A stretch of DNA of 64,000 nucleotides from Luteimonas wenzhouensis. Its GTDB lineage: Bacteria; Pseudomonadota; Gammaproteobacteria; Xanthomonadales; Xanthomonadaceae. Location: positions 124,001-188,000 of the forward strand of contig NZ_VOHE01000005.1 in assembly GCF_007859305.1 (NCBI RefSeq), given 5' to 3'. Shown here piece by piece: positions 26,057-34,071 of this stretch; position 1 is the first letter of the stretch; the number at the start of each line of letters is the position of its first letter. The translations under genes and the position numbers were made by a program. The notes beneath the pieces are model-generated. The model made no database searches. It was not told where the DNA came from and saw only the letters and a program-made list of their open reading frames with translations.

Positions 26057-27304
26057 TCAGCCGCGGCCCGTGCCGCCCAGCCAGGCGATCGCCCCCTCGG
26101 CCGCGACCAGCCCGCTGGCGAAGCAGGCGGTGAGCAGGTAGCCCCCGGTCGGGGCTTCCCAGTCGAGCATTTCCCCGGCGGCGAACACGCCCGGCCGGGC
26201 GTGCAGCATCAGGCGCTCGTCGAGCGCTTCCAGGCGGATGCCGCCGGCGGTGCTGATCGCCTCGGCCACGGGCCGTGGCTGCCGCAGGCGCAGCGGCAGG
26301 CGCTTGAGCGCGGCGGCCAGCCGGTGGGGATCCTGCAGCGCATCGCGCTCCAGCACTTCGCGCAGCAGGCCCGCCTTGGCCTCGTGCACGCCGGCCGCCC
26401 GGCGCAGGTGTTCGGACAGGCTGCGGCCACCGCGCGGCCGGGCCAGGGCCGCGGCGAGGGCGTCGGGCGACAGGCCGGGGACGAGGTCCAGGGCGATCTC
26501 GGCGCAGCCGTCGCGATCGACAAGCTCCCGCAATATCGCCGAAACGGCATAGATCAGGCTGCCTTCCAGCCCGTATCCGCTGGCCACGCACTCGCCCTGC
26601 AAGGACCACGCGCGCCCCGCTGCGTCGGTCCAGTGCAGCACCACCGGCTTGAGCGGGGCGCCGGCGTGGCGCTGGGCGAAGTGGGGCGTCCAGTCGACGT
26701 CGAAGCCGCAATTGGCCGGACGCAGTGCAGCCACGTCCACTCCCTGCGCGGCCAGCAGCGGCGCCCACGCCCCGTCGCTGCCCAGCTGTGGCCAGCTGGC
26801 GCCGCCCAGGGCCAGCACCGTGGCCGCGGCGTGGCGCCGGCGCGGACCGTCCGGGGTGTCGAAGCACAGCGCGCCGTCCCCGTCCCAGCCGGTCCAGCGA
26901 TGGTGCACGTGGATCGCCACGCCCTGCGCGCGCAGGCGCCGGACCCAGCCCCGCAGCAGCGGCGCGGCCTTGCGGTCGAGCGGGAACACCCGTCCCGAAC
27001 TGCCGACGAAGGTGTCCACGCCCAGCCCGCGTGCCCAGGCGCGCAACGCGTCGGCATCGAACCGCTCCAGCCAGCGGCCGACCTCGGTCGCGCGCTCGCG
27101 GTAGCGGCTGGCGAACAGCGGGCGCGGATCGGAGTGGGTGAGGTTGAGCCCGCCCTTGCCGGCGATCAGGAACTTGCGGCCTACCGAGCCCTTGCACTCG
27201 TACAGGTCCACGCCCAGGCCGGCCTGGCGCAGGCGCTCGGCCGCGAACAGGCCGGCGGGCCCGCCGCCGACCACCGCGACGCGGGGGATGTCGGCGTCGT
27301 GCAT
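26057..27304 (-). CDS. NAD(P)/FAD-dependent oxidoreductase of the HI0933/BaiN type (TIGR03862-like)
   Basis: A 415-aa cytoplasmic flavoprotein. The FAD Rossmann motif VAVVGGGPAGLFAAE opens the chain. GRKFLIAGKGGLNLTHSD, GSSGRVFPLDRKAAPLL, LALGGASWPQLG and the C-terminal FAD segment GVFAAGEMLDWEAPTGGY are hallmarks of the HI0933 family. The reaction of this subfamily is not established. ATG 27304 is chosen because it begins just before the Rossmann strand. Divergent from the Tat-signal oxidoreductase. Confidence 0.9.
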   Translation of the reverse strand: MHDADIPRVAVVGGGPAGLFAAERLRQAGLGVDLYECKGSVGRKFLIAGKGGLNLTHSDPRPLFASRYRERATEVGRWLERFDADALRAWARGLGVDTFVGSSGRVFPLDRKAAPLLRGWVRRLRAQGVAIHVHHRWTGWDGDGALCFDTPDGPRRRHAAATVLALGGASWPQLGSDGAWAPLLAAQGVDVAALRPANCGFDVDWTPHFAQRHAGAPLKPVVLHWTDAAGRAWSLQGECVASGYGLEGSLIYAVSAILRELVDRDGCAEIALDLVPGLSPDALAAALARPRGGRSLSEHLRRAAGVHEAKAGLLREVLERDALQDPHRLAAALKRLPLRLRQPRPVAEAISTAGGIRLEALDERLMLHARPGVFAAGEMLDWEAPTGGYLLTACFASGLVAAEGAIAWLGGTGRG

Positions 27305-27343
27305 CCCCGCATTATCGCCGCCCCGCGCCCCGCCCCCGCCCGG

Positions 27344-27366
27344 CAGGAGCGGCTTCAGCCGCGACC
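27344..27366. repeat. Solitary REP-like arm, copy 4
   Basis: A single CAGGAGCGGCTTCAGCCGCG arm (continuing to GACC) with no recognisable inverted partner nearby. It lies in the divergent region between the flavoprotein and the Gfo/Idh/MocA gene. Confidence 0.7.
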
Positions 27367-27486
27367 GGACATGCCTTCCCACGCCCGGCCCGCCCCGTGG
27401 CAGCGGCTTGGGCGGCGACCCCCGCCGCCCACCCGCCCGATGGGAGCGCTACCATGCCCGCGACCATACGCAGAGGGAGGACGCCG

Positions 27487-28614
27487 ATGGCAGGAGAGAG
27501 GAACCCGCCGGGCTGGACCCGGCGCGAAGCGCTGCAGTCGATGGCGCTGGCCGGGGCCGCCGCAGCCTGGAGCCCGCGCGCGCTGGGACGCGGGCAGCGC
27601 AGGATCGGGGTGGCACTGGCGGGCCTGGGCCACTACAGCCGCGACCTGCTCGCGCCGGCGCTGCAGCTCACCCGGCACTGCCGGCTGGCGGGCCTGGTCA
27701 CCGGTTCGCCGGACAAGCTGCCCGAGTGGCAGGGCCGGTACGGCATCCCCGACCGCAACGTCTATTCCTACGACGACCTCCACCGCATCGCCGACGACCC
27801 CGACATCGACGTGGTCTACATCGTCACCCCCAACCACCTGCACAAGCCGCTGGCGCTGGTGGCGGCCGCCGCGGGCAAGCACGTGTGGTGCGAGAAGCCC
27901 ATGGCGATGGACGCGGCCGAAGGCGCGGAGATGCTCAAGGCCTGTCGCGACAACCGGGTGCAGCTCGCCATCGGCTACCGGATGCAGCACGAGCCGAACA
28001 CGCGCCGGTTCATGGCGATGGCGAAGGAGCGTCCCTACGGGCGCATCGTCAAGCTGCGCGCCGACGCCGGCTGGTTCGGCTGGCGCGACGGCGCCGACGG
28101 CGCCTGGCGCCTGGACCCGGCGCGCGGCGGCGGGGCGATGTACGACATGGGCGTGTACTGCATCAACGCGGCGCGCTACTGCACCGGGATGGAGCCGCTG
28201 GCGGTGCAGGCCTGGGACGAGACCGCGCGCCGCGACCTGTTCAAGGGCGTCGACGAGACGATCCGCTTCCGGCTCGAGTTCCCCGAGGACATCGTGGCCG
28301 AGTGCGTGACCAGCTTCGGCCGCAACCTCAACACGCTGCAGGTCGACTGCGAGCGCGGCTGGTACATGCTCAGTCCGTTCCAGGGCTACGAGGGCAACCA
28401 GGGCCGCGCCAGCGACGGCACGGTGTTCGCGCCGCAGCTCGGCCCCCGTCCGCGGATGCAGGCCGAGCAGATGGACCAGGACGCGCTCGCCATCCTCGAG
28501 AACCGGACGCCGCGCGCGCCGGGCGAGGAGGGGCTGGCCGACATGCGGGTGATCGACGCCGCGTTCGCGTCCGCCAGGGCCGGCGGCGAGCGGGTGGACA
28601 TCGCGCGGGGTTGA
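27487..28614 (+). CDS. Gfo/Idh/MocA family oxidoreductase with Tat-type signal
   Basis: A 375-aa protein. The N-terminus has a twin-arginine motif (WTRREALQSMALAG), so it is likely exported folded with its NAD(P) already bound, as for glucose-fructose oxidoreductase. Then comes the Rossmann domain (RIGVALAGLGHYSRD), the EKP signature in VWCEKPMAMDAAEG, and a GFO_IDH_MocA C-terminal sheet domain with DMGVYCINAARY. The substrate is unknown, probably a sugar. ATG 27487 has AGGGAGG 6-8 nt upstream; two earlier ATGs do not. Monocistronic, facing a 444-bp gap. Confidence 0.88.
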   Translation: MAGERNPPGWTRREALQSMALAGAAAAWSPRALGRGQRRIGVALAGLGHYSRDLLAPALQLTRHCRLAGLVTGSPDKLPEWQGRYGIPDRNVYSYDDLHRIADDPDIDVVYIVTPNHLHKPLALVAAAAGKHVWCEKPMAMDAAEGAEMLKACRDNRVQLAIGYRMQHEPNTRRFMAMAKERPYGRIVKLRADAGWFGWRDGADGAWRLDPARGGGAMYDMGVYCINAARYCTGMEPLAVQAWDETARRDLFKGVDETIRFRLEFPEDIVAECVTSFGRNLNTLQVDCERGWYMLSPFQGYEGNQGRASDGTVFAPQLGPRPRMQAEQMDQDALAILENRTPRAPGEEGLADMRVIDAAFASARAGGERVDIARG

Positions 28615-28754
28615 GTCCGGCCAATCGCGCAGACGCAGGCCGGTTGGATCGAACGCGCGACGCGGCCGGGGGCCCGTCGGGGCGGTGGGGAGGTGCGCCT
28701 CTTGGGCTCGTCACGGAAGGCGCGGTGGGCCCGTTGGTGCGTGGCGGCGGTGGG

Positions 28755-28851
28755 GCCGCGCCCTGGCCGGGCAGTTCCTTCCGCGAATGTCCTCCGGCCT
28801 CCGCCTGCAGGCGGAGGCCTCCTCCTCGGAACTCCCCGGCCAGGACGCGGC
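28755..28851. repeat. 97-bp nested inverted repeat
   Basis: Outer arms of 24 nt (28755-28778 and 28828-28851) pair at 22 of 24 positions. Within them lies a perfect 24-bp palindrome centred on CTGCAG (28796-28819). It is distinct from both other repeat families in the window and could fold as a long cruciform or RNA hairpin at the 3' end of the Gfo/Idh/MocA transcript. Confidence 0.7.
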
Positions 28852-28995
28852 TCCGTTCCGGGCGGTGGCCCGGTGGGTGAGCCAGGCGAAGCGCCATGCG
28901 CCGAGGCCCCCGCCGTGTCGCGCATGCAGCAGCGCGCTTGGGAAAGCGCCGCGGTGCCGGCCCCGCGAGCCCCTGTCCGCCCTCCCCGGCGCACG

Positions 28996-29032
28996 AAAAA
29001 GAAGACCCGGCTGCATGTGCCGCAGCCGGGTC
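28996..29032 (-). terminator. Rho-independent terminator of the phosphomannomutase gene
   Basis: On the minus strand the stem GACCCGGCTGC/GCAGCCGGGTC with a 7-nt loop (29032-29004) is followed by TTCTTTTT. It lies 27 bp after the stop codon. Confidence 0.88.
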
Positions 29033-29058
29033 GGATGCAGGACGCCAGGGCGGGATCG

Positions 29059-31395
29059 CTAGAACGGCAGCTTCAGCTCCGGATCCACCGCCAGGATCTG
29101 CTCGCGGAAGTCGCGCAGGATGCGCCCCAGCGCTTCCTCGGAGTCGGCGTCGAAGCGCAGCACCAGCACCGGCGTGGTGTTGGACGCGCGCACCAGGCCC
29201 CAGCCATCGTTCCAGTCCACGCGCAGGCCGTCGATGGTCGACAGCCGCGCACCCTCGAACTTCGCCGCCTCCTGGAACCGCGCCACGAACCCGTGCGGGT
29301 TGCCGTCGGCCACCTCGACCTTGATCTCCGGGGTCGACACCCCGCCGGGCAGCGCCTTGAGCGTGGCGCTCGGATCGTCCGGCTCCAGCGCGAGGATCTC
29401 CAGCAGGCGCGCGGCGGCGTAGATGCCGTCGTCGAAGCCGTACCAGCGCTCGGCGAAGAAGAAGTGGCCGCTCATCTCGCCGGCCAGCTCGGCCTCGGTC
29501 TCGCGCATCTTGGCCTTGATCAGCGAATGCCCGGTCTTCCACATCAACGGGCTGCCGCCGTGGCGCAGGATGTGTCCGGGCAGGCGCCCGGTGCACTTGA
29601 CGTCGTACACGATCACCGCGCCCGGGTTGCGGTCGAGCACGTCGGCCGCGAACAGCATCAGCAGCCGGTCGGGGTAGATGTTCTCGCCATCCCTGGTCAC
29701 CACGCCCAAGCGGTCGCCGTCGCCGTCGAAGGCGATGCCGAGGTCGGCGTCGAAGCGCTGGACGGTGCTGACCAGGTCCTCGAGGTTGTGCGGTTCGCTC
29801 GGGTCGGGATGGTGGTTGGGGAAGGTGCCGTCGATCTCGCAGTACAGCGGGATCACCTCGGCGCCGATCGCCTCGAGCACCCGCGGGCCGATTTCGCCGG
29901 CCACGCCGTTGCCTGCGTCCACCACCACCTTGAGCGGGCGCGCCAGCTGGATGTCGCCGGCGATGCGCTCGACGTAGGCGTCGCCGATGTCGCGCTGGAC
30001 CGCGTCGCCCGGTTCGGGCGCCGTGTGCAGGCGTCCGTCGGCGATGCGCGCGTACAGGTCGGTGATCGCGTCGCCCGACAGCGTCTGGCCGCCGACCACG
30101 ATCTTGAAGCCGTTGTAGTCGGGCGGGTTGTGGCTGCCGGTCACCGAGATGCAGCAGCCGGTGCGCAGGTGGAAGGCGCCGAAGTAGGTCACCGGCGTGG
30201 GCGCCAGGCCGATGTCGATCACGTCGCGGCCGGCCAGCCGCAGGCCGCGGACCAGGCCGGCGACCAGGTCCGGGCCCGACAGCCGCCCGTCGCGGCCGAT
30301 CACGATCTCGCGCAGGTCCTGCTCGGCCATCAGCGAGCCGACCGAATGGCCGATCAGCTCGGCGATGCCGGCGTCCAGCGACTGGCCGACGATGCCGCGG
30401 ATGTCGTAGGCGCGGAAGATGCCGCGATCGATGTCGACAGGGGGCGGCGGCGGGGGCGTGTCTTCGGTTACTACCACCCGCGGCGCGGCCGCTTCGCCGG
30501 CGTCTTCGGGTGCGTCGGCCAGCGCTTCGACCAGGGTGCGCTCCGGCGGTTGCTCGGCCGGCTCCGGGCCCTGCAGCGCCCGGCTGATGCGCGCCGGTAC
30601 GCGCCACAGCAGGTAGGCCAGCACCAGCAGCAGCGCGACCGCCACGAACAGCGGGATGCCTTCGAGCCCGAGCAGCGGCCGGCCGGTGCGCGGCAGCGAC
30701 GCGGCCACGCGCAGGTCGGTGCCCGGCACCGGCGCCGCCATCCGCTCGGCGGCCTCGGCTTGGGCCGGGTCGCCCTTCTCCTGCAGGGTGAAGCCGCCCT
30801 GGCGCACCGCCAGGTAGGTGGCCGGGTCGACCGTAATCTCGTCGAGCGCCGCGGTCACCCGCGTTACCGGCAACCGCACGAACGCCACCGCCACGGTCTT
30901 GCCGTCGCGCTGCACCGGCGCGGCCAGGCCCAGCTGCGGCGTGCCGCCGGCGCGGATGATCGCCACCACCGGCTCCCCGCGCACCAGCGCCGACTCCATC
31001 ACCGAGACCCGGCCGAAGCCGCCGTCGGGCAGGGCCGCGTAGAGGCGGTCGAGTTCCGGCGGATGGATCTCCACCGACTGGGCGTCGGGCCAGTCGGCCG
31101 CGACCGCCGCCGAGGCGGCCGCGAAGTCGCCCGCCGCCACGGCGGCCTGCACCGCCTCGCGGTCGAGCCGCTCGCGCAGCTTCGCCTCCTCGCCGCGCAG
31201 GGTGCCGGCGATCATCCCGACCACCGTGTCGCGGGCCACGCTGACGCTGCTGCGGCGCGAGTCCTCCTGCAGCGCGCGCCAGCCGCTCCACGCCAGCCAG
31301 GCCGCAAGCAGGGCCAGGGCCGCCGCCAACACGGGCAGCCAGGGTCGCAATTGCGCATAGACGCGCGCCTTGGTGGGTTCGCTGTTGGTCGTCAT
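29059..31395 (-). CDS. algC: Membrane-anchored phosphomannomutase/phosphoglucomutase
   Basis: A 778-aa two-part protein. The N-terminal ~275 residues hold two membrane helices (about 17-40 and 252-275) that bracket an extracytoplasmic alpha/beta region, then an acidic Pro-rich linker ending PPPPPPVD. From about residue 320 it is a complete alpha-D-phosphohexomutase: the active Ser in SVTGSHNPPDYNG, the metal loop FDGDGDR, the sugar loop GEMSGHFFF and the phosphate loop RASNTTPVL. It should supply mannose-1-P and glucose-1-P for exopolysaccharide and LPS. It follows dut and coaB as in pseudomonads, where long AlgC forms are also known. Confidence 0.9.
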   Translation of the reverse strand: MTTNSEPTKARVYAQLRPWLPVLAAALALLAAWLAWSGWRALQEDSRRSSVSVARDTVVGMIAGTLRGEEAKLRERLDREAVQAAVAAGDFAAASAAVAADWPDAQSVEIHPPELDRLYAALPDGGFGRVSVMESALVRGEPVVAIIRAGGTPQLGLAAPVQRDGKTVAVAFVRLPVTRVTAALDEITVDPATYLAVRQGGFTLQEKGDPAQAEAAERMAAPVPGTDLRVAASLPRTGRPLLGLEGIPLFVAVALLLVLAYLLWRVPARISRALQGPEPAEQPPERTLVEALADAPEDAGEAAAPRVVVTEDTPPPPPPVDIDRGIFRAYDIRGIVGQSLDAGIAELIGHSVGSLMAEQDLREIVIGRDGRLSGPDLVAGLVRGLRLAGRDVIDIGLAPTPVTYFGAFHLRTGCCISVTGSHNPPDYNGFKIVVGGQTLSGDAITDLYARIADGRLHTAPEPGDAVQRDIGDAYVERIAGDIQLARPLKVVVDAGNGVAGEIGPRVLEAIGAEVIPLYCEIDGTFPNHHPDPSEPHNLEDLVSTVQRFDADLGIAFDGDGDRLGVVTRDGENIYPDRLLMLFAADVLDRNPGAVIVYDVKCTGRLPGHILRHGGSPLMWKTGHSLIKAKMRETEAELAGEMSGHFFFAERWYGFDDGIYAAARLLEILALEPDDPSATLKALPGGVSTPEIKVEVADGNPHGFVARFQEAAKFEGARLSTIDGLRVDWNDGWGLVRASNTTPVLVLRFDADSEEALGRILRDFREQILAVDPELKLPF

Positions 31396-31414
31396 GCTGG
31401 TTCCGTTGCCCTGG

Positions 31415-31888
31415 TCAACGCACGCCGGTGTGGCCGAAGCCGCCCTCGCCGCGCGCACTCTCGTCGAAAGTATCCACGACCTGCAGCTGGGCGCGCACCA
31501 CCGGCAGCAGCACCAGCTGCGCGATGCGGTCGCCCGGCTCGATGGTGAAGGGCTCGCAGCCGCGGTTCCACACGCTGATCATCAGCGGGCCCTGGTAGTC
31601 GGCGTCGATCAGGCCGGTGCCGTTGCCCAGCACGATGCCGTGCTTGTGGCCAAGGCCCGAGCGCGGCAGGATCACCGCGCACAGCCCCGGGTCGCCGATG
31701 TGGATCGCCATGCCCGAGGGCACCAGCGCGGCGTCGCCCGGCGCCAGGGTGAGTGGCGCGTCGAGCGCGGCGCGCAGGTCGAGGCCGGCGCTGCCCTCGG
31801 TGGCGTGCGCGGGCAGCGGCCATTCGCGCCCGAGCCTGGGGTCGAGCAGGCGCACCTGCAGGTCGACCATGGCGGTCGCGGACCTCAT
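31415..31888 (-). CDS. dut: dUTP diphosphatase
   Basis: A 157-aa trimeric enzyme that hydrolyses dUTP to dUMP, keeping uracil out of DNA. The five dUTPase motifs are visible: [41 protein letters not shown] and the C-terminal [10 protein letters not shown] that closes over the nucleotide. ATG 31888 overlaps the coaB stop as ATGA; a second ATG at 31870 is less likely. Third gene of coaC-coaB-dut-algC. Confidence 0.95.
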   Translation of the reverse strand: MRSATAMVDLQVRLLDPRLGREWPLPAHATEGSAGLDLRAALDAPLTLAPGDAALVPSGMAIHIGDPGLCAVILPRSGLGHKHGIVLGNGTGLIDADYQGPLMISVWNRGCEPFTIEPGDRIAQLVLLPVVRAQLQVVDTFDESARGEGGFGHTGVR

Positions 31889-32544
31889 GCGGGCAGCCGC
31901 CTGGCGACCAGGTCCACCAGCGCCGCGGCGACCGCGTGCTTGGACGCCGGCCCGAGCCGGCACTCGCCGCTGTCCCAGTACACGTGCAGGGTGTTGTCGT
32001 CGCGTTCGAAGCCGCCTTCGGCCGCGCCGACCAGGTTGGCGGCGATCAGGTCCAGGCGCTTGGACGCGAGCTTGCCGCGCGCGTAGCGTTCCAGGTCGTG
32101 GGTCTCGGCGGCGAAGCCCACCACCAGCGCCGGCCGCGCCGGATGCGCCGCCACCTCGGCCAGCACGTCGGCGGTGCGCACCAGCTCCAGCACCAGGGTG
32201 TCGCTGCCCGCGGTCTTCTTGATCTTGTGCTCGGACACCTGGCGCGGGGTGAAGTCGGCCACCGCGGCCGCGCCGACGTAGACGTCGGCCGGCAGCGCGG
32301 CGAGCACCGCCTCGCGCATCTGCGCCGCCGAGCGCACGTCGATCCGCTGCACGCCCGGCGGCGTATCCAGGTGCACCGGGCCGGCCACCAGCACCACCTC
32401 GGCGCCGCGCGCGCGGGCGGCCGCGGCCACCGCGAAGCCCATCTTGCCGCTGCTGCGGTTGCCCAGGAAGCGGACCGGATCGATGTCCTCGTAGGTAGGC
32501 CCGGCGCTCACCAGCACCCGCCGGCCGGCCAGCGGGGCGCTCAC
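31885..32544 (-). CDS. coaB: Phosphopantothenate--cysteine ligase (stand-alone CoaB)
   Basis: A 219-aa protein equal to the C-terminal half of the usual CoaBC fusion. It joins 4'-phosphopantothenate and cysteine using CTP in coenzyme A synthesis. Motifs: [31 protein letters not shown] (nucleotide loop), [11 protein letters not shown] (dimer/CTP site) and [18 protein letters not shown]. The GTG at 32544 overlaps the coaC stop as GTGA, so translation is coupled. Most bacteria carry the two domains on one chain; here they are in different frames (see findings). Confidence 0.85.
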   Translation of the reverse strand: MSAPLAGRRVLVSAGPTYEDIDPVRFLGNRSSGKMGFAVAAAARARGAEVVLVAGPVHLDTPPGVQRIDVRSAAQMREAVLAALPADVYVGAAAVADFTPRQVSEHKIKKTAGSDTLVLELVRTADVLAEVAAHPARPALVVGFAAETHDLERYARGKLASKRLDLIAANLVGAAEGGFERDDNTLHVYWDSGECRLGPASKHAVAAALVDLVARRLPA

Positions 32545-33092
32545 ATGGCCTCCAGCGCGGCGACGATCGCCGCCGGCTCGGCGAGGCGCCCCGGGCCGGA
32601 TTCGCCCTCGGCCAGCGGGCCGTCGTCGGGGCCGATGACGCTCGCGCCGCGCTCGCGCAGCAGGGCGACGTTGGCCTGGGTGGCCGGGTGCAGCCACATG
32701 CGGTGGTTCATTGCCGGGCACAGGGTGATCGGCGCGGTGGTGGCCAGGCACAGGGTGCTGACCAGGTCGTCGGCCAGGCCGTGGGCGAGCCTGGCGATGG
32801 TGTTGGCGGTGGCCGGGGCGATGACCACGCGGTCGGCCCAGCGCGCCAGTTCGATGTGGCCCATCGCCGCTTCGGCGGCCGCGTCCCACAGGCTGGTGCG
32901 CACCGGATGCCCGGACAGCGCCTGGAACGTCTGCGCGCCAACGAAGCGCTGCGCGCTGTCGGTCATGGCCACCTGCACCTGTGCGCCGGCCTCGCCGAGC
33001 CGGCGCAGCAGTTCGGCCGCCTTGTACGCGGCGATGCCGCCGCATACGCACAGCAGCAGGCGTTGTCCGCGCAGGCCGCGTCGGGCTGGCAT
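32541..33092 (-). CDS. coaC: Phosphopantothenoylcysteine decarboxylase (stand-alone CoaC)
   Basis: A 183-aa flavoprotein equal to the N-terminal half of CoaBC. It decarboxylates 4'-phosphopantothenoylcysteine. The FMN segment [17 protein letters not shown], the catalytic His79 in MGHIELA, the [13 protein letters not shown] loop and PAMNHRMW (Asn129) are in place. In the flexible flap the usual active-site Cys (ACG in Escherichia coli) is Glu162 ([11 protein letters not shown]). The chain ends LEAM, with TGA overlapping the coaB GTG. It is divergent from radC across 196 bp that hold no other feature. Confidence 0.87.
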   Translation of the reverse strand: MPARRGLRGQRLLLCVCGGIAAYKAAELLRRLGEAGAQVQVAMTDSAQRFVGAQTFQALSGHPVRTSLWDAAAEAAMGHIELARWADRVVIAPATANTIARLAHGLADDLVSTLCLATTAPITLCPAMNHRMWLHPATQANVALLRERGASVIGPDDGPLAEGESGPGRLAEPAAIVAALEAM

Positions 33093-33288
33093 CGTCAGGA
33101 AAGTCCTACTCCGGATCCGGCCGACAGCTTACCCGATGGCGGCCGGCCCGCCGGCTGCGCGGGCCGCTCCGGATCGGTTGCAATCGTCCCATGCTGGCGG
33201 CCCGGCCGGCCGCGCGCCGACGGACTTTCCCCTGTCCGGTGGAGCGCCGCGGCCGGCCGCCAGCGCCTCAGGGACGAGGAACCGATCG

Positions 33289-33963
33289 ATGCGCATCCGC
33301 GACTGGCCGGGCCACGAACGCCCGCGCGAAAAACTGCTTGCCCGGGGCGCCGGCGTCCTCTCCGACGCCGAGCTGCTGGCGATCTTCCTGGGCTCGGGCC
33401 TGCGCGGCCAGGACGCGGTGGCCACCGCCCGCCAGCTGCTCGAACGCCACGGACCCCTGCGGCGCCTGCTCGAACTCGAACCGGCGGCGATGGCGCGCCT
33501 GCCCGGGCTCGGCCCGGCGCGCGCCTGCTGCCTGGCGGCGGCGCTGGAGCTGGGCAACCGCTGGCTGGCCGCGGGGCTCGAACGCGGCCAGGCGCTGACC
33601 GACCCGGGCTCGGCCGGACGCTATTTCGCCCGGCGCCTGCGCCCGCAGCCGGTCGAGGTGTTCGCGGCCCTGTTCCTGGACACGCGCCACCGCGCGCTCG
33701 CGTTCGAGGAACTGTTCCGCGGCACCATCGACGGCGCCGAGGTGCACCCGCGCGAGGTGGTGCGGCGCGCGCTGGCCCACAACGCCGCGGCGGTGATCGT
33801 CGGCCACAACCATCCGAGCGGGAATCCCGAGCCCAGCGCCGCCGACCGCGCGGTCACCGCCCAGCTCAAGCAGTCGCTGGCGCTGGTGGACGTGCGCCTG
33901 CTCGACCATTTCGTGATCGGCGATGGCGCGCCGGTGTCGCTGGCGGCGCGCGGCTGGGTGTGA
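33289..33963 (+). CDS. radC: RadC family protein (JAB/MPN domain)
   Basis: A 224-aa cytoplasmic protein. It has an N-terminal helix-hairpin-helix ([22 protein letters not shown]) and a C-terminal JAB metalloprotease-like domain with [14 protein letters not shown] (the H-x-H-P-S-G-x-x-x-P-S-x-x-D signature). Despite the name, a repair role has not held up; the function is open. GAGGA stands 8 nt before the ATG. Divergent from coaC, a conserved neighbourhood. Confidence 0.93.
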   Translation: MRIRDWPGHERPREKLLARGAGVLSDAELLAIFLGSGLRGQDAVATARQLLERHGPLRRLLELEPAAMARLPGLGPARACCLAAALELGNRWLAAGLERGQALTDPGSAGRYFARRLRPQPVEVFAALFLDTRHRALAFEELFRGTIDGAEVHPREVVRRALAHNAAAVIVGHNHPSGNPEPSAADRAVTAQLKQSLALVDVRLLDHFVIGDGAPVSLAARGWV

Positions 33964-34071
33964 GGGCCCTTGCGCAGCGCTCGCGGCCTGCGTGAACGCC
34001 ACGCGCGGCCGGCGGACGCGGCGGCGCGCCAAGCGGGTAAAATGGGCGGCCTGACCTGAGCGCAGACCCCC

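Larger units (their letters stand above)
28615..29058. other. Gene-free 444-bp interval with nested palindrome and terminator
   Basis: I find no credible gene here; the open frames are GC-rich shadows. It holds the nested palindrome at 28755-28851, short direct repeats of the type GGTGGGCCCG/GGTGGCCCGG on either side of it, and the terminator of the phosphomannomutase gene at 28996-29032. Confidence 0.6.
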
